Positions 37,401 to 49,120 of a stretch of DNA of 64,000 bases are shown here, piece after piece. This stretch comes from Hofstenia miamia (Eukaryota > Xenacoelomorpha > Acoela): NCBI GenBank assembly GCA_004352715.1, contig SCFE01000003.1, positions 4,426,822 to 4,490,821 on the forward strand, given 5' to 3'. The translations under genes were made by a program, and so were the position numbers. Under the pieces are notes generated by a model, which saw only the letters and a list, made by a program, of their open reading frames with translations, was not told the origin of the DNA and did not search any database. The first letter of the stretch is position 1, and each line of letters opens with the position of its first letter.

Positions 37401-38378
37401 CAAATAATGACACATTAATTTAACATGGAGCCTCAATAAATCTTAAATCACAGTGCAAAACATGTAAGTAATTATGATAACTAAAATAGATGTTCAATCA
37501 TGGCTGACACTACAGCCATCTCTTCAGACTATGATTGGATGATTCTAATGGTAATTTCTTAGTAGATCTATACTTTAGTCTACAAAATTGTCAGACAGGG
37601 TCAATGCTATTAACAATTCTTCTTAAATTATATAGTTATTCCTGCAGGTAATAAGTTACATTTTTTTGAGAAATTATGATATTTGAAATTTTTGTCTTAG
37701 AGATGTAAAAATTTTTCATTGAGGCTAGGAGAATATTCATCAGCACATCAGTGTCATTCTGTTCACATCCTCTTAATGAATTTTCACATGGGAGATGAAG
37801 TAGGTGAATATGTTTTACTGGGATTTGTTATTGGCAATTCTGTGGAGAATATGCTAACGTGTTCTTGACATTTTCCTTGTCATTGGGCCAGATTGCTAAT
37901 CTATGGTTATACCATAGTGATTATTTTAACATAATCTCTGCTGATATGCAGTTATATCAAGAAAATCCATGAGACATGATTTGTACTGTGAATACAATTT
38001 GTGTATTTATGTTAAGGAGTTCTTCTATTTTAGAATGTGTGCTCTATTGCTAATTTTCCATCAATGTGTGTCATTTGTAGGTTATCTGTATTTATGACGG
38101 GTCTTACTGCTCCTCAATATTCAATGCTTTTTTGTCCTTCCTATTTGCTCAATGAAGGTTCAGTAGTTGTCAGTGTCTTCAATGTATAATTGTTCAATAT
38201 TGATGAGCATTAATTCATTAGTTGACTCAGAAGAAGTTTACAAAGTTCAGCACATTGTGATGGGAAATGTGTAATATTCAATAGTTCACATGTCATTGAC
38301 AATATTCAAAATTTGGCAAAAATTAGAATCACAATTTCAAATTGAAATGATATCTCTAACAGCTTAATATTTGATAAT
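34408..38378. other. CpG-poor non-coding stretch
   Basis: No exon or RNA gene recognised on either strand. A small hairpin AAGTCCC/GGGACTT lies at about 35420-35445. It is part of the CpG-depleted block. Confidence 0.4.
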
Positions 38379-38425
38379 GTCAAACTTGGGTGGGATGAAA
38401 AGGGGGAAGTGATACAAAACCCAAT
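38379..38425 (+). repeat. Related terminal repeat of the 33177-34407 family
   Basis: ATGTCAAACTTGGG followed by GGGGGAAGTGATAC matches the right end of the long-TIR element (34383-34407) with a ~13-bp insertion. Upstream, AATTTCAAATTGAAATGATAT also matches. The partner end was not found. Confidence 0.45.
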
Positions 38426-38537
38426 TATATATAATTTATTGACATAGAATTTTTATGCAGTTAATCTCAGAGCTGTTAATGAGAACTTTAAAATGTGCCT
38501 GACTGAGAAGAAAATATTTAACCCAAATTATCCTAGC

Positions 38538-38553
38538 GTTGCCATATGGCAAC
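38538..38553. repeat. piggyBac subterminal palindrome, copy 1
   Basis: GTTGCCATATGGCAAC, 16 bp from the left terminus; extended match AGYGTTGCC..GGCAACRCT. Confidence 0.9.
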
Positions 38554-38872
38554 ACTAATGTTTTTAATGATATAATATAGAATATTATAGATATTTTGAT
38601 AAATGTCTTGCACAGTGCTTTGTATTAATGCTTCCCGCGCATTTGAATAGTTTATTTCAAAATGTGACAAAAACATTCAATCTTTCAACAAGTTATATTG
38701 TAGAAAATGTCCACTAATAAAACGTAAGTGTTTATTTGTCACCTATGAATACATTATGCAAACAATTGAAATAAAGCACATGAAATATGAATATTAGACT
38801 ATCCTTTACACATTGATATATGTCATATACAAAAGCCTTGCAAATTATGATTATGAATATATTTTTAATAGC

Positions 38873-38888
38873 GTTGCCATATGGCAAC
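38873..38888. repeat. piggyBac palindrome, copy 2 (in intron 1)
   Basis: A perfect GTTGCCATATGGCAAC inside the predicted first intron; flanks TAGC/ACTAG equal copy 1. Confidence 0.9.
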
Positions 38889-39910
38889 ACTAGTCCCTCA
38901 AACAATTTTTACTATAAATTTAGCAAACGTTTTACTGTTGAAGAACTGCTCATAATACATGATGAGGAAGAGTATAATATTAACTCAATAGCAATTGAAC
39001 CTCCAGTTGATGGAAATGATACATATGTTTGTTCAGATTTAGATGACTGTGATATCAAACACATATCATGGAGGCATTTACAATCTTCTGCTTTTGCAGT
39101 TACTGTTTGTGGAGATACTATTGGTTCAATAGATCAAGTATAATAAATAGTTAATAATGAATAGTTAATGCATTTTATAGACATCAGTGACAAAACGAAA
39201 ATTCAACTTCACAGAATCTTTCTCTAATGATGAACTTCATCATTTTGTTTAAGTAAACAATGCAGAAAAAGATTCACCAAATGTTTGAAATATGCAAAAT
39301 AAATTCAGCACAATGCTAGATTTTTATAATAATATCACAAATAGCTTCTACATTTTATTAAAATAATTTTTTAAAGTCTTGTTATTTTTTTAAAATATTT
39401 TCATATTTCAAACAGGTGACTCCAATTACAGCTCTCAACAAATTCTTAGATGATAATTTGTAAAGCCTTATAATTAAGGAATCAAGCACATATGTCCTTC
39501 AGAAAAACTTAGCAGATCCTAAGATTTCAATATCAGAGTTACATGTTTTCATTGGTATCCTTGTATTGTCTGGGTACAATTCTTTACCAAGTAAATGTAA
39601 TTATTAGGATTCAATGGAGGATATGCACAATGAAATGGTATATAAAGCAATGCATAGAGATCGATTTGAAACCATCATGCTTTGTCGTCCCTTCAAAGAC
39701 AATAATGATCTAGATGCAAATGATAAATTTTCTAAAATCAGACCTCTTATAAGCCATTTACAGGCATGTTGAATAAACAACTTTAAGTACATGCTTGATG
39801 AAAACCTTAGCTATGATGAGGCCATGATCGAATATTTTGGCTTTCATGGATGTAAGCAATATTTGTTTGGTAAGCCAATCAAATTTCATTATAAAGCTTG
39901 GTGTCTTGTT

Positions 39911-39911
39911 G

Positions 39912-39942
<31 letters not shown>

Positions 39943-39961
39943 TATGTATATGTATATATAC
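39911..39961. repeat. (TA)n tract interrupting the piggyBac coding region
   Basis: Interrupted (TA)n with TG variants, located between the first and second catalytic regions of the transposase; it may lie in an intron ending AAATACAG at 40015. Confidence 0.85.
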
Positions 39962-41127
39962 ATAATATGTTTTACTTATAAAAGTACAAAACTGTATTCA
40001 ATTGCTAAATACAGGTAAGGGAACAACCACAATTGAATCATACAAAAAGAGATTTGGCATTTGTCTCACTTGGTGAGACGTTTGAAAAAACTTTAACTTT
40101 TTTTTAATGACCTATTTACGTCAATGGAACTTCTTGTGTCTCTAAGAAAACGTGGTCATTCTGGAGCTGGATCTTTCAGAAGAAATAGAATACCAAATAA
40201 TGCAACCTTGCAGCCAGTTGATGAAATAAAGAAAGAAATGCGCGGTTACTATTGTAAGACTTTTGAAAAAAATCATGGTGTTGTTATGGTCTCTTGGAAA
40301 GATAATGCCGTCATTAATATGGCAAGCACTGCATTTGGTGTGAACCCACTTGCAACAGCTATGAGATATTCAAGAAAAGATAAAGTGTAGGAGATTTACA
40401 AATAAAATTTATCTTATTACTACATTATCCAAAATATTAATATATATTCACTGTTTCAATCAATGTATTAATACAAAACAATGGTTGTGATTGTTACATG
40501 CACACATCCATTTGTAAATTTTCTGCAGCAATATATCACTTACCCAACCTAATATAATACGCCAGTACAATATATACATGGCCAGAGTGGACAAGATGGA
40601 CCAAAACATTTCACTTTATAGAATTGCCATGAGAGGAAAAAATGTGGTATTTTCCCATTTTTACTTGATTAATTAATCTTAGCATTCATAATGCATGGAT
40701 TCTGTACAATAGCACACAAGTATTAGGCATCTCATATCAAATTAGTTTTACTCTATCAAGATTTTCAAATAGTAATAAGTGATTTATATTTGTGAATTAT
40801 TAAAATATAAATGCCTAATGAATATGAAGTGCAAATAATACGAAAGCTTGATTTTCATGGGCAAATATGTCAAAGTTACTTGTCTAGCTATGGAGAATTT
40901 CCATGTTCAGGAGGCCGACCCAAATGCGTACTGCTGGATTGTCAAGAGTGCCTGAATTTGTGAGTTTTGATAAAAAAGATCATTGGATTATTTCTAATGA
41001 AAAGAAAAGAAGATGTACTGCAAACAATTGCAAAGGAATTGTGTGCACTTCTTGCATTAAATGTGATGTCGGTTTGTGCATAAAATGTTTCATGCCATTT
41101 CACCTTTTGCAATGTGAATGCCTAGCA

Positions 41128-41141
41128 TTGCCATATGGCAA
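41128..41141. repeat. piggyBac palindrome, copy 3 (imperfect)
   Basis: TTGCCATATGGCAA with the outer G changed to A, about 135 bp inside the right terminus and just after the Cys-rich domain. Confidence 0.85.
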
Positions 41142-41280
41142 CACAGGGCTTTTTGAATCTTTTATTTTAAAAATTGATTATTGTTTTGAATTTAACTGCT
41201 ATTACAGTATTTGCATGTTTCATAGTATCTATTATTATAGATATAAGTTAAATATAAGAACTCAGGATAATACGGGTTAA

Positions 41281-43006
41281 GGTTGTTGTTCGCATTTCTA
41301 CATATGAAGAGCCATAGCTATGTTCAAATGGTTTTAGTTTATGACTAAAGAATTGAATTAGTTTTCAATGATTTGGCAAAGGCATATGCAAATGCACTGA
41401 ACTGACGCAACATTTGACAATGAAACTGACCATATACCTTTAAAATGTATTTTTTAAAAGTTCACCCATAAATTTTAATTACTGATGTTGGATATGAAAT
41501 GTTGGTAATAGTTAAAGAAGCTGAGCATTTTATTTTTAGTGACATTGTTTTAAAAAATGCAATTTTTGCATTGTCAATTATAGTATTTTTCCATGTTGTA
41601 TTTCTTTGTCTAAGAAAGTTGCATATGGCTGAAATAATTTACATTTTGTAGGATTTATGCTACAACCTGCTTTGCTGAGTAATGTTAGTGCATTATCTAT
41701 AATATATTTAGATCAAATTGGCTTAAAATTTAAAATCAACTGAAAAAATCTTAGAAAGTTGATATTTTGAGAGTAAAATAGCTAATACTATATCAACAGG
41801 TATCCAAAATCTTAAACATTAGGGGTTAAGTCTTATCTTAACACTAAGTCAGTTTTTATAAAATTCAAACATTTCTTTTAGAAATGTAAGTAGAAATTTC
41901 AAGCATGTTTGATATATTGCTAGCAACAATAATTTCACAAAAAATAGGAAATTTGGCAAACTCTTGTGACATTTTTTATTATTTTTCCTAACATTATTTA
42001 ACTTTGATATTGAAAGTGAACTAAATATATTGTAGTATATTCGCATCATTTTTGTAGAATGAAAATTTTTGTTGATTTTATAATATTTGATGATAGTCAT
42101 TGTACAATTAATGATTTAATATCCCTTTGTATTTTGATTGGTAGCTCATACAATGAATCCATTTTGTTTGCATAAATTAAAAATCAGACATCGCAGTATG
42201 GTTTGTTAATTTGTTCAGCTATCACTCACCGTCTGATAATAAGTGAGTTTTGTTGTTGATTAATATTTGTAAATGTATTGCTTCTGCCAGAGGCCATGAT
42301 TCTGTAAGAAGAAGTTTGGAATTAACTTGTTCTCTGAATACTTGTTAACCTATGGAATGAACATGCCTGTCTTAACTACACAGTTTAATCGGCCCGACTT
42401 GTTGGCCGCATTAAATGGTATAGTCAAGACGCAGCTAGTACCGGCTTTAAGGGGGCACTAAGCAATTATTACAGAAACGTTAATAGTAAATATAAGAAAA
42501 TTATTATTGAATGTCTCACAATATGGATTCAACTATTATATTGCTAGTTGCATTTGTACATTAGGATACATACTTTAATATGTACACTATGATTTACAAC
42601 AAATAAGGCTCTTTTCAGGTTTAGCGTTGTAATTAAAAGATGTTTGTGATCTACCATATACAGAGAATGAAGTGGTTTGTAACTGCTATCAATTGAGATT
42701 GATGCATAGGTGTAGCAAAGGGAAGAAGATGGAGGCATGGCCGCCCCCAAATTTTCATTTGGATTCTGAAGCTGATTTTGTTGAAACTTTGTAGAAAATT
42801 ATTTTTTTGTATTATTCAAATTGAAATTAACCCCCTCTCCAATTTTTTTCTGGCTATGCTACTGGATTGATGTAGCTTGAAATTTAGATTTTTTGAATTT
42901 AATAAATAATTTTAGTAAAATTAGAGCAAGTAAGAAGGCTTTATAAATACGTGGTAAATAACAGATATGCGCCTTCATTCAACTAGATTCCTAAAAACAA
43001 GGAAAA
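41281..43006. other. AT-rich stretch with a short shared repeat
   Basis: No gene recognised. GTCTTAACTACA followed by TCGGCCCGACTTGT (about 42369-42403) recurs as GTCTTAACTACA..TCGGCCTGACCTTGT at about 43723-43757, a short dispersed repeat of unknown type. Confidence 0.4.
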
Positions 43007-43017
43007 TTACTTGATAA

Positions 43018-43276
43018 ATGTATTACCTTCTAAAAATATAATAATAACAGCTTTTTGTTCTATCATACTACTATATCTTTTCATTTTACGTTTAACACGT
43101 TTTCTGCAGTTGCTTGAATTTTTGCTGCAATCTAAGATTTGATTAGGGGACAAATTATCCACACCTATGTTAAGTAAAATAGTTCCCTTTGCAGTAACGT
43201 AAAGATATCTTAAATTATCAGACTGATTTGAATTAGGAGGACTTAAAGATACTTTAAGGTTTAACATTGTTTCCAA
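43018..43276 (-). CDS. Possible first exon of an unrecognised gene
   Basis: Minus-strand ORF from ATG 43276 opens METMLNLKVSLSPPNS and runs through a basic patch CRKRVKRKMKRY to a good donor, TTAGAAG|GTAATA, at about 43017. About 86 codons, hydrophilic, no motif I recognise. No downstream partner exon identified, so it may be chance. Confidence 0.22.
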
Positions 43277-45350
43277 AGTTTAGTTTCTCTAATGTGGCGT
43301 GAAGATAATTTTAAATACTAAACGATCTCTAAAATGTATAATTGCATACTACGTTTGTAATATCCGCAAGTTGCAATGTATGTACTTACTGAAATTGCAT
43401 TTTTGATTTTGTAAAAATTTGTTTAAACTGTTAGGAGGCAATTTTATATAATGATTTATAATTATATTATCGAGCAAAAATTATATAATTATGTATATTT
43501 TGCAATCTATAAAATTTCCCAACACACACAGCATTGCAAACGCAGAGTCTATGTACATGTACTTTTACATCTAAATAAGGGCGCGAACCCACATTATAAC
43601 AAGAATTTTCTAACGTGCCTTTTTCATTTTACTTTAATGCATATTTTCCCACGAGCTCCGTGCTGGCTAATGCCGACCCTGGAAGCAGCGCCAACTTTGT
43701 CGGGTGAAAAAGTTTGAGCTCGGTCTTAACTACATGATCTATCGGCCTGACCTTGTCGAGTGGTTCCATCTTAGCTACCTAAATAAATCCGCGCGACTTT
43801 TTGAATGTATACATTGAAATATAAATTGCTAATTGAATTTAGATTTAAATATTTAAATAAATGTTATAGGTTCGCATAGACATGGCCTAATGACATTAAC
43901 TTTTTGGGTTTGATATTTAGTAAAATATGTAAATAACTTTTTCGTATTGATTTGAAAGAATTTACGTTTGTTAATTATTAAATATGCTGTCACAAGTGGC
44001 ATCATAAATACAAGTCGAATACTACCGACATTTAGAAGTTAGTAGCATGAGGTTCAATGGCTGCAATTGGTAGGGGATCAAACAGAAATAATGTATCTAT
44101 ATTGTTTGTGGACTGTGTTAATTTTTTGGACTTCAGTATAAAGCTTGTACGTTTTAGTAATTTATGTATCAATTTTTACATTTTAATACATCTTATGTGT
44201 GTTTCTTTATATATATATATATATATATATATAAACAATGTAACGAATTACTGTAATATCTTACAAAATCCTAGTAACAAGAAGCAACGCCCTACGATAA
44301 TATAATAGTAATTAGTAGCGCGTTACCATTAAAAATATTCATTCATTCTAGGCTTTTATTTCGCTAGAAAGTAAATTAATTTGTAATATTTTTAAACTTT
44401 GTTAATAACATAATAAATACAGACAGAAATGTTCAAATATATGATTTGATTTATGTATTGAATACACAACATATTCTTAGTATAAGCTTCAGTTAAGATT
44501 TACAGTTTAAAAAGTTCTCTAAGTGTGAAAATTAATAAGTGCGAGTAATATAAATAAGTTACGCACATGTTAATGAACTAAAATATTATATTAGCATACC
44601 CATACGTAAACCCAATTAGCAAATTCTTAATATTTTTCATCTGATATTTATTAAATTAATATAATTTCTTGTTTCATTTGTATATTTAGCTAATATTCAT
44701 ATTATTTATATAATTGTGAAAACTTTCAAATTGTTAGTTATAACTACCTAAATATTAAAAATAATTTTTTTGCATTCTAAAATATTGAATACATTGCAAG
44801 TAAGCTAAGCAGAAGTTCAATTCTTTCGCATCGCATCAAAGGACTTTATAAGGAATTCATAATTTGATATAATTTGGTTGAGTTAAGAGCACATTTGGAA
44901 ACCCTGGTGGAAACTCTTTCGTTCATCATACAGTGCTCATAAGTACAAGAGCTGGCTTACTAGATTGCGATATCAACTACTGAATGGCAAAACATGTTCT
45001 TCTTTTTGAGAATTTGATTAGATATGGCATAATTATGAATCATTATAAATTATGTTTGTTTCATAGCTGGCATATCTATCCAGTAATGCAATTCGTGTGC
45101 CAATGTCGGATCATTAATTGCTATAAGAAACTGATAAATAATACTTTTTGGAAATGGAGATCAAGCTTTAATGCAATGCATATATTATATACAACAACTA
45201 AATAATCTCTTTGTAAAATTGTGGAATTTGAATATTATTAAAACTTTTTGTTTTGTTGGTTATGGTTGGCAAATGAATGGCCATTATTGGCAATTTATTC
45301 CTTTAATGGACCATTAGTTCTCCAACAATACTTGCTATTTGGGTCTTATA
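43277..45350. other. AT-rich stretch, nothing recognised
   Basis: Holds a GC-richer patch at 43570-43790 with the repeat noted above, and (AT)n at 44209-44233. Confidence 0.4.
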
Positions 45351-46873
45351 CCCTGTTTACCCGTGACATAAGACAGATCTGTCTCCAATTATCTCAAGAC
45401 ATATGTAGCGTGTAAACACCCAAAACATAAGACCTACGAACTCTCAAGCAGGGTAATTATAAAACAGATGTAGATGAAATAATTTTGATTTTATTGTATG
45501 TCTTCTGTCACGCTGTCACCATGTAAACACAAAATAATGAGACATATATGTTTTAACTGCAGTTATTGATTTATTATGGAAGCAAAATAGCAGTAATTTT
45601 AACGTATTAAATTTTAAAAAATTACTAATCATATATTTTTTAGTACTTTATCCGATTTTCAATTATACAAATACATATTCAAACATTACTTATACATTTT
45701 AGATAAATTAATTTGAAATTAGCAGAAACATTTGTATGCATGCAACAATGAAAAATTAACCGCAATTACGAAAACACCACTGTATGGAGTCATCATCTTA
45801 CAACTGGAGAGAGTAAATTTCTTTGTTATTGAAGCTGTTTAAATAATGTTTACTTAATAACATACGTATTTTGTATCTCTCAATTATATATATCTATTTA
45901 TGCATATGTATTTCGTGAAAAACTAACCTTCATGTAGATTTACAACAAAAATTACAACATACCACATTATATATTACACGGAGTCACAAAAAATTAACTG
46001 TAATTCAAAATCAGGGAGTTTATTTCACTATCACTTTCTGATATTGCATTAATATGTATATGGTAACTTAAGAATCGTAAGTTGTGGACTTATGACGCTC
46101 CATATCATTTGAATTGAATTAATGTAATTTTTTTATTTTGGAAAGTCATACTAGAAGTGTGATGTACTATTATGATAAATAAAAATTCGTTTCCAGTAAA
46201 TGATTACATATTTGATCTGTTGTCAATTATTGCGATAAATTAGTAAAACTTCTTCGGGAAACGAGACTTAAGTATCACATATGTACTTAATTTGTTTTTT
46301 GAAATAAACATACATTGATAGACTGTTATGACTCTTAAGCTAATTTAGTAAAGAGACATTTAGCTACGGACATAACAGGCTTAGGATACTGGCACAGACA
46401 AACCGACGGGCCTATTTTTATTTATACAGTCCATAACAATTCCTAATTTCAAATTTATTTAAATTTTTTATAGGTGGTCCGATTTATCTGTTAGCAAATT
46501 TATCTAAAATGCACAAGTAGTGTTTAAATATGCATATGTAATTGAAAAAATATTATTTTCAATAATGAAAATCGGATAAAATACTAAACAATATATGATT
46601 AATAATTTTTTAATTTAATACGTTGAAATTACTGCTATTTTGCTTCCATAATAATTAAATAACTGTAGTCAAAAACATATGTCTTATGATTAAGTGTTTA
46701 CACGGTGACAGCGTGAGAGAAGACATACAATAAAATCAAATTTTTTTGATCTACATCTGTTTTATAATTACCTTACTTGAGAGTTCGTATGTCTTATGTT
46801 TTGGGTTTTTACACGCTGCATATGTCTTGAGATAATTGGAGACAAATCTGTCTTATGTCACGTGTAAACAGGG
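45351..46873. mobile_element. Non-autonomous DNA transposon with ~360-bp TIRs
   Basis: 45351-45709 and the complement of 46498-46873 are highly similar throughout: CCCTGTTTAC.CGTGACATAA at the tips, then TCTCCAATTATCTCAAGACA, ATTTTATTGTATGTCTTCT and CAAAATAGCAGTAATTT inside. Flanking dinucleotides are TA on both sides, consistent with a TA target. The ~790-bp centre has no transposase. The arms differ mainly by point changes plus a ~25-bp insertion in the right arm. Confidence 0.85.
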
Positions 46874-46992
46874 TATTAGCTTCAGCTGCTAATGAATATT
46901 CCATTTTAAATTAATGCAGACACGTAGAGAAATGTGATTTACGAATGTTTTTAGTGTTTGTTTGGAAAATTAAACCAATCAAAAATAATTAT

Positions 46993-47209
46993 CTTAAGTC
47001 ATGAACTTCTATAACACTAACTGGACTGGAACAAATGAATAAATAACAGCAACATTTGGCCGATTTCACTCAGTCATTTATTAATTCAGCTCTTCAATTC
47101 ACTCATAAAAGAGCGGAATTAATAAATAATTAAGTGAAATCGGCCAAATGTTGCTGTTATTTAGTCATTTGTTCCAGTCCAGTTAGTGTTATAGAAGTTC
47201 ATGCTTAAG
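46993..47209. repeat. Large foldback palindrome (95-bp arms, 28-bp loop)
   Basis: 46993-47087 and 47116-47209 are inverted copies with about 8 differences. Words shared include GAACTTCTATAACACTAACT, GGACTGGAACAAATGA and GCAACATTTGGCCGATTTCA. Likely a foldback MITE. Starts 120 bp after the previous element. Confidence 0.9.
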
Positions 47210-47414
47210 TGATTAATAAATAAAGCAGAAATTGGCTATGCGTTTAAATAACATGTTTACTAATATATGTGCATATTTTTCGCTGACATCATCATTTTTT
47301 AAAGCAAATGAATTGATGCAATTTTGTACTATATTTTTTACTTCTGGTAGAAATAGGACATCACAATACCTTTATTTCTCCTGTGCTACACAAATTGTAA
47401 CAAAAAATGCATAA

Positions 47415-47600
47415 TGGGTAGTAAAGCGAGCTATTTCATTATCGCCGCGACATCTGACTTCGCGCACCGCACTACTTGTAATGCGTTATGGTATACATCG
47501 CCAGTAACAGGGGGCAGCGATAAGTTGGTACAGTGATGCGAATGTAAAAAACAACACACGAATGCCCTGCCTAGACACGTTATAAATACGGTGTTAATTT
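47415..47600 (+). promoter_or_regulatory. CpG-rich patch with TATAAATA
   Basis: A ~180-bp stretch is unusually rich in CG for this window (CGCCGCGACATC, CGCGCACCGC) and ends with TATAAATACGG at about 47581. It could be a core promoter, but no downstream gene on plus is recognised. Confidence 0.25.
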
Positions 47601-47869
47601 TAGCATCACAACACATTATTTTTGTGACTTAAATATAATCGTTTCTATTATTACATTTCAATCTTGACACTACTCAATATATTTGGTAGATCACATATAG
47701 AGAAACAGGTAAAGTTAAGTGTTTCTTCTATGGGCTCAAAACCTTTTAACTATACAAAGATTAGGCATGGACGGAATTTAAATCTTTTTCGAAGAAGTGC
47801 TAATCTTTTGAACTATTCCAGCCGCAGTAGCACGGTTTAAAAGAGATTTTCCGCATTGTATTCAAGGGC

Positions 47870-49119
47870 GTTCATCAATAGATTTTAAGATTATTTCAAG
47901 TTTGACTTCTGAAAAAGAATATTTAGATAGGAATCGCTAGTGTGATAAAAACCACCAGTTTTTCATAAACAACAGCTTCCTATGTTTAAGAAAATTATTG
48001 ATTAATTTAATTGCATCCTCATGGAGTCCATAGCTGTCTAATTTTCTTTCCAATATATCAAAATTCATCGAAATAAATGCCTTGCTAAGATCTAGTAGGG
48101 CAACGCAACAGCATTTGTTTTTCGATTTATTGAGTTTTATTTGTTCAGTAATCGATAAATAGCATTGCTTGGACTGTACCCGGGGCGAAAACCAAACTGT
48201 TTATCAGATAAAATTGTTTCTGAGACAGACTTGTCAACAAGGCGGCTCGGCTCGTTTAAATTTTGTGTAAGTTCGGCTCGCCACATAAAATCTTTGTATG
48301 AGGCTCGTTTTACCCCTCGGTATTTTTTAATAATATTGGGCTCAAAGAATTTTTTACATAGCTCTTCCTATTATTTAATAAACATTTTAAATAAGATTTT
48401 AGGAAAGGCATACTGACTGCACAAAATAAGAAAAAGAAAAAATTTCCATAATCAAATTCAAAATCATAACTATAAACTTGCTTTGCCTAAAATAGGCTCG
48501 TTTTGGGCTCGTTGTATATCAAATACTGTGCTCAAGCTTGGCTTGGCTCGGCTCGGCTCGTTAGAAGCTGTTCTGAGACAATATACTGGTTGATTTGATA
48601 GTATAGTAATTTTTCAAAGAGTTTACTAAATGGATAAGTTATGGCAATAGGTCTATAATTTTTAGGATTCATTGGATCCCCCGTTTTATATATTGGTGTG
48701 ATATTCGAGTTTTTTTAAAATATTTAGAAAATCATTATCAATCAAACATTGATTAAATGCAAAGATTAGATGCTTACAAAAATATAGAAATATCGTTTAA
48801 TGATGAAATATGGGATGTTATGTGTTGCTGTAGATTTATTAGTATCGATGTTTTTTACAATATGAGCTAGTTCGGCAACATTTGCAAGTCGAAAATTGAA
48901 CAATTTTTTTTATTACTTTTTTTATTCCTGTGATGATTTAGAAAATTTAAATTTTCTTAGATCTCTAAAACTTTCATTTAACAGGTTTATTATTTTCTTA
49001 CTGTCGGTAGTTATTTCATTGCCTTGCCTTAGTCGTTTTATTTCACGATTGCTGCCATTTATGTTGCCAATACTTCTTTGCAAAAACTTCCATTTCTGCT
49101 TAGCTGTAGAAAAATTTTC
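47870..49119 (-). pseudogene. LINE-E RT, split by a hAT MITE
   Basis: Minus strand: KQKWKFLQRSIGNINGSNRE (49110) and LLNESFRDLRKF (pre-RT linker), ELAHIVKNIDTNKST (about 48870), MNPKNYRPIAITYPFSKLFE (about 48655), QINQYIVSE (48590). The MITE then intervenes, and the frame resumes with ILSDKQFGFRPGYSPSNAIY (48205) and ALLDLSKAF (about 48095). Removing the insertion restores a continuous match. Several stops, and no YADD block remains to the left. Confidence 0.75.
48226..48570. mobile_element. hAT-like MITE (345 bp) with GGCTCG arrays
   Basis: An 8-bp target duplication TTCTGAGA flanks it (48218-48225, 48571-48578). It starts CAGACTTG and ends AAGCTG. Both ends carry GGCTCG/GGCTTG tandem words (48241-48258, 48540-48562). 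Inserted in LINE-E RT coding sequence. Confidence 0.8.
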
Positions 49120-49120
49120 A

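Larger units (their letters stand above)
30317..38520. other. CpG-depleted block
   Basis: Reading base by base I find only about five CG dinucleotides (near 32652, 33135, 37098, 37858 and 38097), while CA/TG are common. Adjacent regions (27-30.3 kb and 42.4-47.6 kb) have CpG throughout. It contains the Ginger-like and long-TIR elements. The count is by eye. Confidence 0.65.
38707..41103 (+). pseudogene. piggyBac transposase, multi-exon, decayed
   Basis: A plausible model begins ATG 38707 (MSTNK), donor AC|GTAAGT at 38724, a 200-bp intron, then exon 38924-39137 (KRFTVEELLIIHDEEE, acidic, EPPVDG), matching piggyBac N-termini. A 43-bp intron (39138-39180) follows. The DDE core includes DRFETIMLC (39660), LSYDEAMIEYFG with the first Asp at 39815, FNDLFTSMELL (40103), and YNIYMARVDKMDQNIS with the third-site Asps at 40590 and 40599. 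NAWILY follows at about 40700, and a Cys-rich zinc domain (RCTANNC..C..C...LC..CF) at 41010-41103. Stops, frame shifts and a (TA)n insertion at 39911 disable it. Confidence 0.85.
38522..41276 (+). mobile_element. piggyBac transposon, full length (2755 bp), decayed
   Basis: Flanked by TTAA at 38518-38521 and 41277-41280, the piggyBac target. Termini are inverted: CCCAAATTATCCT at the left and, reversed, CCCGTATTATCCT at the right (11 of 13). It carries a piggyBac transposase remnant and three copies of the palindrome GTTGCCATATGGCAAC (two perfect, one with a single change). The termini are well preserved compared with the coding region. It contains many CpGs although its surroundings have almost none, so it looks like a later arrival. 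Confidence 0.92.

Noticed and set aside
47770-47900. Ankyrin-repeat-like minus-strand frame (CGKSLLNRATAAG)
   Set aside because: One short, stop-containing unit only; insufficient to call.
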